Assembly (NCBI RefSeq): GCF_023715445.1
Contig: NZ_JAMBOD010000002.1
Span: forward strand, 124,001 to 188,000
Direction of reading: 5' to 3'
DNA length: 64,000 bases
Source: Fictibacillus nanhaiensis
GTDB lineage: Bacteria > Bacillota > Bacilli > Bacillales > Fictibacillaceae
Shown here: positions 53,134-64,000 of the stretch, piece by piece
Layout of the letters: each line of letters begins with the position of its first letter
Position numbering within the stretch: the stretch's first letter is position 1
The notes under the pieces: generated by a model
Database searches by the model: none
What the model saw: the letters and a program-made list of their open reading frames with translations, nothing else
What the model was told of the DNA's origin: nothing
Program-made: the position numbers and the translations under genes

Positions 53134-54798
53134 TTATTCATTAACCGGTTCAACTGAAAGGCGAAGCTGTTCTTCAAATTCCCCTGCGTGATCACGCTTT
53201 TGCTCTTCGCTCCAGCTGAATTTATCAGCCATGCAGGTAATGACGTTTTCCTTCCACTTGTACACCGTATCGATGTCAAAGTATAGCGCTGAGATTCTTC
53301 GGATCAAGAAGTCAGATGGAGTAGTGGCCATCTCGTATTCCAGTGCATAAAGAAGGGATGCATAAAGGCTTTTTGGCAGGTTGTAGTTCTTCGCTTCTTC
53401 ACCGCGTTCTCTCATGAATCCATACACAAGGTCAATGTTTGTACCATATCGTTGAACGAGCTCTTTTGCCTTATCTTCATCAAGACCTAACGCTGCACCT
53501 TCTTGAACTTTCGTACGTAAAAAGGCTTCAAAGTTTTCGCTTCCCCCCATTTTACCGCCTGACAGTTCCAAATGCTGCGTTCTGCAATCCGGAAACTTCA
53601 TGCCCTCTTCATCAGAAAGCTGATCACCAACGATATCTACTACTTTCTCCGCCATTTTACGGTAGCCTGTAAGTTTTCCGCCCGCGATCGTCAATAAGCC
53701 TGACGGAGAGTGGAAGACTTCATCTTTTCTTGAAATTTCAGAAGGTCCTTTTTTCGGCTCATGAATCAATGGACGAAGACCTGACCAAGAGGATTCCACA
53801 GCATCACGTGTGATTTTCACTTCCGGAAACATAAACGAAATCGTGTTCAGCACATATTCCAGATCTTCTTCCGTCATACCCGGATTTGCGAGGTCACCCT
53901 TATAATCCGTATCTGTTGTTCCTACATATGTTTTGCCCGCTCTCGGGATTGCAAACACCATGCGCCCGTCTTCTGTATCGTAATAAACAGCCTGTTTCAA
54001 CGGAAACTTGGACTGATCGATCACGAGGTGGATGCCTTTTGTATGGTGAATCTCTTTGCCCGTTTTCGATCGGTCTTCCGCGCGGAGCTCATCTACCCAT
54101 GGACCTGTTGCGTTTACAATTTTTCTGGCATAAATCTTATGAACTTCGCCAGTTAGCTGATCTTCCACTTTTACGCCGACTGCTTTTTTACCATCATAGA
54201 TAAAACTTGTTACTTTTGCATAGTTAACAGCAGAAGCACCACGTGCCACGGCTTCTTTCATGATCTCAAGCGTCAGACGGGCGTCATCCGTTTTGTATTC
54301 AACGTAATATCCTCCGCCTTGAAGCCCGCTCTTTTTCAAAAGAGGCTCATGCTTTAACGTCTCTGAAGCGGAGAGCATTTTTCTGCGTTCGCTTCTTTTT
54401 ACACCAGCCAGGAAGTCATACACTTTTAATCCGATCGAGGTTGAAAATTTACCGAACGTTCCATTTTTATAAATCGGCAGAAGCATCCATTCTGGCGTTG
54501 TAACATGCGGTGCGTTTTCGTAAACGATGGCGCGTTCTTTTCCGACCTCGGCAACGAGCTTCACTTCAAACTGTTTCAAATAACGCAATCCGCCGTGAAC
54601 GAGTTTTGTAGATCGGCTGGACGTTCCCGCTGCAAAGTCCTGCATCTCTACCAAGCCCACTCTCATACCGCGCGTCTGGGCATCAAGCAGAATTCCTGCT
54701 CCTGTTACTCCTCCACCGATTACGAGTAGATCAAGCTTTTGATTTTTCATATTTTCAATGATTGCTTCTCTATTAAAGGTTGAAAATCTTGCTGTCAT
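53134..54798 (-). CDS. glpD: Aerobic glycerol-3-phosphate dehydrogenase
   Basis: This 554-residue FAD enzyme oxidises glycerol 3-phosphate to dihydroxyacetone phosphate and passes electrons to quinone at the membrane. The FAD-binding motif 'DLLVIGGGVTGAGILLDAQ' is at about 25-45; 'GTSSRSTKLVHGGLRYL' and 'TTDTDYKGDL' are also typical. Start at ATG 54798 with GAGAGGAAA just upstream. The upstream leader contains a GlpP-type terminator. Confidence 0.97.
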   Translation of the reverse strand: MTARFSTFNREAIIENMKNQKLDLLVIGGGVTGAGILLDAQTRGMRVGLVEMQDFAAGTSSRSTKLVHGGLRYLKQFEVKLVAEVGKERAIVYENAPHVTTPEWMLLPIYKNGTFGKFSTSIGLKVYDFLAGVKRSERRKMLSASETLKHEPLLKKSGLQGGGYYVEYKTDDARLTLEIMKEAVARGASAVNYAKVTSFIYDGKKAVGVKVEDQLTGEVHKIYARKIVNATGPWVDELRAEDRSKTGKEIHHTKGIHLVIDQSKFPLKQAVYYDTEDGRMVFAIPRAGKTYVGTTDTDYKGDLANPGMTEEDLEYVLNTISFMFPEVKITRDAVESSWSGLRPLIHEPKKGPSEISRKDEVFHSPSGLLTIAGGKLTGYRKMAEKVVDIVGDQLSDEEGMKFPDCRTQHLELSGGKMGGSENFEAFLRTKVQEGAALGLDEDKAKELVQRYGTNIDLVYGFMRERGEEAKNYNLPKSLYASLLYALEYEMATTPSDFLIRRISALYFDIDTVYKWKENVITCMADKFSWSEEQKRDHAGEFEEQLRLSVEPVNE

Positions 54799-54910
54799 TT
54801 TCCTCTCACTCCTTTTTCTAGAACCGTCGGACACTTTTAGGCTATGGGTAGTTTTCCCGTATTTTTACGCTGCAACACACCGTTTTGGCCGATGAGTCAT
54901 TTTTAAGCGC

Positions 54911-54960
54911 AAAAAAAGACCACAAGAACCCCGCATCTGTTTTACGAGGTTTTGTGGTCT
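54911..54960 (-). terminator. Leader/intergenic terminator before glpD (GlpP target)
   Basis: On the minus strand GACCACAA and TTGTGGTC arms with a further ACC/GGT pairing are followed by seven T. It lies between glpK and glpD. In B. subtilis, GlpP prevents termination at the glpD leader. Here the hairpin is preceded by TGGAGATCAGGAGA, a motif also present before the glpF leader hairpin. Confidence 0.8.
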
Positions 54961-55006
54961 CTCCTGATCTCCAACCGGTTCAATATCAACTTGTTTTTAG
55001 TATAGC

Positions 55007-56557
<1,551 letters not shown>

Positions 56558-57385
56558 TTAGTTTTCGATTTTTTCTCCGTGTGGTATTGCATGTGTTCCT
56601 TTATTGCCTAAGAAAAATGTTAATCCTAAGAAACCTAGCGACACGATCGTCCAAATTAAAAATAGAGAGGTTACTTTACCAGTAAAAACGGCTTGATAAA
56701 ATAATGCACCAAATACTCCGCCCAATATTGGTCCAACAATTGGAATCCATGAATAGGTCCAATTCGATCCACCCTTTCCTGGAATCGGAAGGATAAAGTG
56801 GGCAATTCTTGGTCCTAAATCACGGGCAGGATTGATCGCGTAGCCAGTAGTTCCCCCAAGTGATAAACCAATCGCTACAATCAAAAATCCAACGATTAAA
56901 GGATTTAGACCTTCTGTAAATTCATTCGCTCCGATTGATAATAATCCTACTAGTAAAACAGCCGTTCCGATAAATTCTGAAAGCAAATTTGAAAATGTGT
57001 GCGGAATCGCAGGATCCGTTGAAAACACGCCAAGTTTTACCGCTGGGTCATCAGTCGCCTCCCAGTGCGGAAGGAAGTGGAAATAAACAACGATTCCTCC
57101 TAGCATTCCGCCAATTACTTGAGCTATGATGTACGGCGGAACATCGCTCCATGGAAATTCACCAATTGCAGCAAGCCCAAGTGTAACAGCAGGATTGATA
57201 TGTGCCCCGCTAAAAGTTCCGACGGCATAAACTGCAATTGCTACCGCTAGACCCCATGCAAGTGCGACTACAATCCATCCTCCGCCTTGCGCTTTGGATT
57301 TGTTCAAGGAAACGTTTGCAACTACTCCCCCACCAAAAATAATCAAAATCATCGTACCAATAAGTTCACCTAAAAATGTTGACAT
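56558..57385 (-). CDS. glpF: Glycerol uptake facilitator
   Basis: This 275-residue aquaglyceroporin has two NPA motifs, 'GAHINPAVTLG' and 'GYAINPARDLG'; Asp after the second NPAR is the glycerol-facilitator signature. Start at ATG 57385 behind AAAGGAGG; the in-frame reading to 57445 extends into the leader. It is the first gene of glpFK. Confidence 0.97.
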   Translation of the reverse strand: MSTFLGELIGTMILIIFGGGVVANVSLNKSKAQGGGWIVVALAWGLAVAIAVYAVGTFSGAHINPAVTLGLAAIGEFPWSDVPPYIIAQVIGGMLGGIVVYFHFLPHWEATDDPAVKLGVFSTDPAIPHTFSNLLSEFIGTAVLLVGLLSIGANEFTEGLNPLIVGFLIVAIGLSLGGTTGYAINPARDLGPRIAHFILPIPGKGGSNWTYSWIPIVGPILGGVFGALFYQAVFTGKVTSLFLIWTIVSLGFLGLTFFLGNKGTHAIPHGEKIEN

Positions 57386-57455
57386 CGCATTTCCTCCTTT
57401 AATACTTAATAAGACAGAATCATCTATTAAGTTTTTCTTTTTCATAAGCTTAAAG

Positions 57456-57507
57456 ATGCAAAAAGACCCAACAAAAGAGCCTTATAGTAGTTTTTTACCA
57501 TAAGAAG
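57456..57507 (-). promoter_or_regulatory. glpF leader terminator candidate (GlpP target)
   Basis: On the minus strand an imperfect hairpin (ACAAAGG..TTAT / ATAAGGCTC..TTTGT) precedes GGGTCTTTTTGC in the glpFK leader. GGAGA boxes occur upstream of it, as in the glpD leader. Confidence 0.55.
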
Positions 57508-57554
57508 CCTTTGTGGATCTCCATTATCTCCGTCACGTTTATGAACTTGTCTCC

Positions 57555-57582
57555 ATTATATCAGTAATGGAAGCGCTGTCAA
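57555..57582 (-). promoter_or_regulatory. glpFK promoter overlapping a perfect cre
   Basis: On the minus strand TTGACA (57577-57582) and TATAAT (57555-57560) are 16 bp apart. TGGAAGCGCTGTCA (57568-57581) fits the CcpA consensus fully and covers the -35. The promoter begins 16 bp before the glpP stop region ends, with no terminator between glpP and glpF. Confidence 0.88.
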
Positions 57583-57597
57583 TTTTTTTTTGCAATA

Positions 57598-58143
57598 TTA
57601 GATCCATAGGTCCGGATTTGATGTAGTGACCGCCTCAGCACCTGCATCAAGTGCCTGGGTAACATTTTCAATATTACGAATGAGTCCCCCGGCAATAATA
57701 GGTATTCCAGCCTGTTGGCGGACCTCTTTTATTATTTCCGGCATGATACCCGGCAAAACTTCTAAATAGTCCGGCTGGGCACGTTCGATCACTTTATAGC
57801 TTGTTTCAAGCGCCAGTGAATCCAATAAAAAAAGACGCTGAACAGCAATCATGTGCTTCTTTTTTGCCCGGATAATACAGTTTGAACGCGTAGAAATAAT
57901 CCCAGCAGGCTTCATTTCCTGTGCGAGAAAATCAACGGCGTATTCGTTCGCTTTCAGGCCATTGATCAGATCCAGATGAATCAAAACCTTCTTATTTCTT
58001 TCATTAGCCATGCTGATCATAAATTTCAGCTGACTGATATGCGTATCTAAACAAACAATGTATGTATACTTGCTGTTGAGCAGTTTCTCAAAATCCTTCA
58101 TCTTCCTAGCCGCAGGTAAAACTTTTTGTCCATGAAAGCTCAT
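57598..58143 (-). CDS. glpP: Glycerol-3-phosphate-responsive antiterminator GlpP
   Basis: This 181-residue TIM-barrel-like RNA-binding protein has 'LIHLDLINGLKANEYAVDFL' and 'PIIAGGLIRNIENV'. With glycerol 3-phosphate bound it allows readthrough of the glpFK and glpD leader terminators. Start at ATG 58143 with GAGGAG upstream. The glpP-glpF-glpK-glpD order is as in B. subtilis. Confidence 0.95.
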   Translation of the reverse strand: MSFHGQKVLPAARKMKDFEKLLNSKYTYIVCLDTHISQLKFMISMANERNKKVLIHLDLINGLKANEYAVDFLAQEMKPAGIISTRSNCIIRAKKKHMIAVQRLFLLDSLALETSYKVIERAQPDYLEVLPGIMPEIIKEVRQQAGIPIIAGGLIRNIENVTQALDAGAEAVTTSNPDLWI

Positions 58144-58320
58144 CGTGCACACTCCTCATCTTTATTTAACATTTTCTTTTGATTCTGGTTTTACCGGCCA
58201 ATCGTATAGCCTCTTTTTATATTATGTGATAATAACACATACCTTTTACGGTAGACGAGCATTTAATAAAGTATAGCTTCCATACAAGCTGTAACATTTT
58301 CTTTAAGGAGATGATTTTAG

Positions 58321-58500
58321 ATGGTAAAGAAAAAAATAAAGCGTCAAATCTCTCCTTTTGGCCGTTTCCCACAACCATTTGGAAACGAAGTAGCAGAAAT
58401 TGCTGAGAGAATGGAATCTTCAGCCGTTGCTGACGAAAACGGAGAACAGCACTGGTTAAGAAAAATAACAGATCTGCCGCCGGTTTTCGGAAGATCTTGA
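58321..58500 (+). CDS. Small basic-start protein of unknown function
   Basis: This 59-residue protein begins 'MVKKKIKRQISPFGRFPQPF' and continues with an acidic middle ('EVAEIAERMESSAVADENGE') and 'LPPVFGRS' at the end. AAGGAGATGA lies 8 nt upstream, a near-perfect ribosome-binding site, so translation is likely. It is divergent from glpP. I do not recognise a family. There is a possible hairpin (ATCCCT/AGGGAT) about 70-100 nt after the stop. Confidence 0.7.
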   Translation: MVKKKIKRQISPFGRFPQPFGNEVAEIAERMESSAVADENGEQHWLRKITDLPPVFGRS

Positions 58501-58696
58501 AGCTGTTTTGCTAAAATTAATCAATTCTTCATTTCAACCTCCCTCTCTGAAATGAACGTGATGTGAATATCCCTTCTGCAGCTTTAAGGTAGGAGGGATG
58601 TTTCATTTTTGTAGGTATAGAAAGAAGCTGAACACATTTAAAATGGGTTACGCCTTATTGCATGTGTGAAAATACATAGTAAAATACACAAATTAG

Positions 58697-58886
58697 GTGC
58701 AGTTTCGAGTTTCGAAACTGAGTAAGATGATACCCTTAGAGGTATAAAACTGCACTGATGCGAGTAAATCCAGAAAAAAGTAGTATCAATCCAGAAGTTT
58801 TGGTTGTTTATCCACGAGTTTTTACTGTCAATCCAAAAGTTTTTGCTCCTTATCCACAAGTCGACAATCCTGGTCAATTTTCGACA
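58697..58886. repeat. Intergenic periodic array F (ATCCANAAGTTT) with hairpins and TTCGACA
   Basis: Cores ATCCAGAAAAAA, ATCCAGAAGTTT, ATCCACGAGTTT, ATCCAAAAGTTT and ATCCACAAGTCG start at 58768, 58789, 58810, 58831 and 58852, each exactly 21 bp apart. TTCGACA follows at 58880-58886. To the left are GTGCAGTTT/AAACTGCAC (58697-58755), AGTTTCGA-GTT-TCGAAACT (58701-58719), GAGTAAGAT (58720-58728) and ATACC-N6-GGTAT (58730-58745). It fills much of the 58501-58962 gap. Confidence 0.88.
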
Positions 58887-58920
58887 CTGTGTATACCCCC
58901 ACCCGTGATCATCTAAACAA

Positions 58921-58960
58921 AAAAGCCTCCCAGCTCCATGTTGAGCTGAAAGGCTTTTTA
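58921..58960 (-). terminator. atp operon terminator
   Basis: On the minus strand AAAAGCCT-CAGCTC and GAGCTG-AGGCTTTT arms with a 6-nt loop are followed by a T run, just after the atpC stop. Confidence 0.93.
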
Positions 58961-58962
58961 AA

Positions 58963-59376
<414 letters not shown>

Positions 59377-59392
59377 TTACCCCTTTCAGGCA

Positions 59393-60817
<1,425 letters not shown>

Positions 60818-60839
60818 TTAAATCAACTTTTATAAAGTT

Positions 60840-61694
<855 letters not shown>

Positions 61695-61844
61695 TCATTT
61701 CACCACCTTTTAGTGGCAGTTTTAAAATTTCCATTTTAAAACATACCTTGTTAGTAAGCTGGTTGCAGGGGCACTACACCTGGCCGCACCTCTGCTTTTA
61801 TCATTTATTCAGGCTGTTTTTCGCAAACTTTGCTGCTGGAAGAT

Positions 61845-61974
61845 GTTGATTTCCGCTCCAGGTTGCTCGCTTTCCGCGGGGCGTGCGGTGAGCCCCCTAG
61901 GCTATTTAAGCCTGCCGGGGTCTCACCTGTCCCGCTAATCCCGCAGGAGTCTCGCATCTTCCGCTCCAATCAAC
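61845..61974. repeat. 130-bp structured repeat, copy in atp operon
   Basis: This 130-bp element runs from GTTGATT to AATCAAC, same length and orientation as the copy at 47454-47583. Its 41-nt hairpin (61887-61927) has outer arms GGTGAG-CCCC/GGGG-CTCACC and an inner AGGCT-ATTTA-AGCCT stem. It lies in the 61695-62049 gap between atpA and atpG, in which I see nothing else. Confidence 0.92.
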
Positions 61975-62049
61975 TAGTCAATGAAGCATACTCCATAAAA
62001 ACATGTTCTCAAGCAGCAATCTGTTAGGAACAAGCCTTTTATTTAAAAG

Positions 62050-64000
<1,951 letters not shown>

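Overview
The window looks like a chromosomal segment from an endospore-forming member of the Bacillaceae. It carries spoIIID, spoIIQ, spoIID, mbl, murAA, ywmB, flhO/flhP, a thermolysin-type protease, GlpP-controlled glycerol genes and an F1 ATP synthase operon in a Bacillus-like order. The combination with an 11-subunit Nuo complex, and the style of the intergenic repeats, suggests something like Fictibacillus, but the genus is an inference. Most genes lie on the minus strand, so operons read from right to left.

Layout. (1) 1-5.8 kb: a yhf operon (yhfZ-Y-U-T-php-yhfS-yhfX) of uncharacterised metabolism. It has its own GntR-type regulator, a perfect cre site in its promoter, and a 17-bp operator-like sequence present twice. 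(2) 5.9-10.3 kb: a 1448-residue secreted GH13 amylase/pullulanase with two cre sites upstream. (3) 11.2-21.1 kb: a dextran/isomalto-oligosaccharide locus with an ABC importer, a GH66 lipoprotein broken by one in-frame stop, a YesM/YesN-type two-component system and a second, permease-less solute-binding protein. (4) 21.2-27.2 kb: two Gfo/Idh/MocA dehydrogenases and accessory genes, including a GDSL hydrolase and a GNAT gene that are both broken. (5) 27.3-40.6 kb: housekeeping and sporulation genes (fabZ, flhO/P, mbl, spoIIID, spoIIQ, spoIID, npr, murAA, ywmB, ywzB) and a frameshifted DUF3298 gene. (6) 41.1-52.1 kb: nuoABCDHIJKLMN without nuoEFG. (7) 53.1-58.1 kb: glpD, glpK, glpF and glpP. (8) 59-64 kb: atpC, D, G, A and the end of atpH.

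Regulation and joint function. Good CcpA (cre) sites sit in the promoters of the yhf operon, the amylase, the sugar importer and glpFK, and a near-match lies just downstream of the nuo -10. Carbon catabolite control therefore ties the polysaccharide, glycerol and respiratory regions together. Secreted amylase and GH66 enzymes would supply oligosaccharides to the importer. GlpF/K/D feed glycerol electrons to the quinone pool, which Nuo and the ATP synthase serve.

The most unusual feature is a set of six intergenic arrays at about 10.6, 30.1, 32.7, 40.9, 53.0 and 58.8 kb. In each, a short core recurs every 20 or 21 bp, about two DNA helical turns. The core sequence differs between families, but the arrays share flanking modules: a hairpin on one side and usually a Spo0A-box-like TGTCGAA on the other, commonly next to an operon terminator. 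Two 130-bp structured repeats also sit inside the nuo and atp operons, and their hairpins show compensatory base changes. No rRNA, tRNA, CRISPR array, prophage or transposase was seen.
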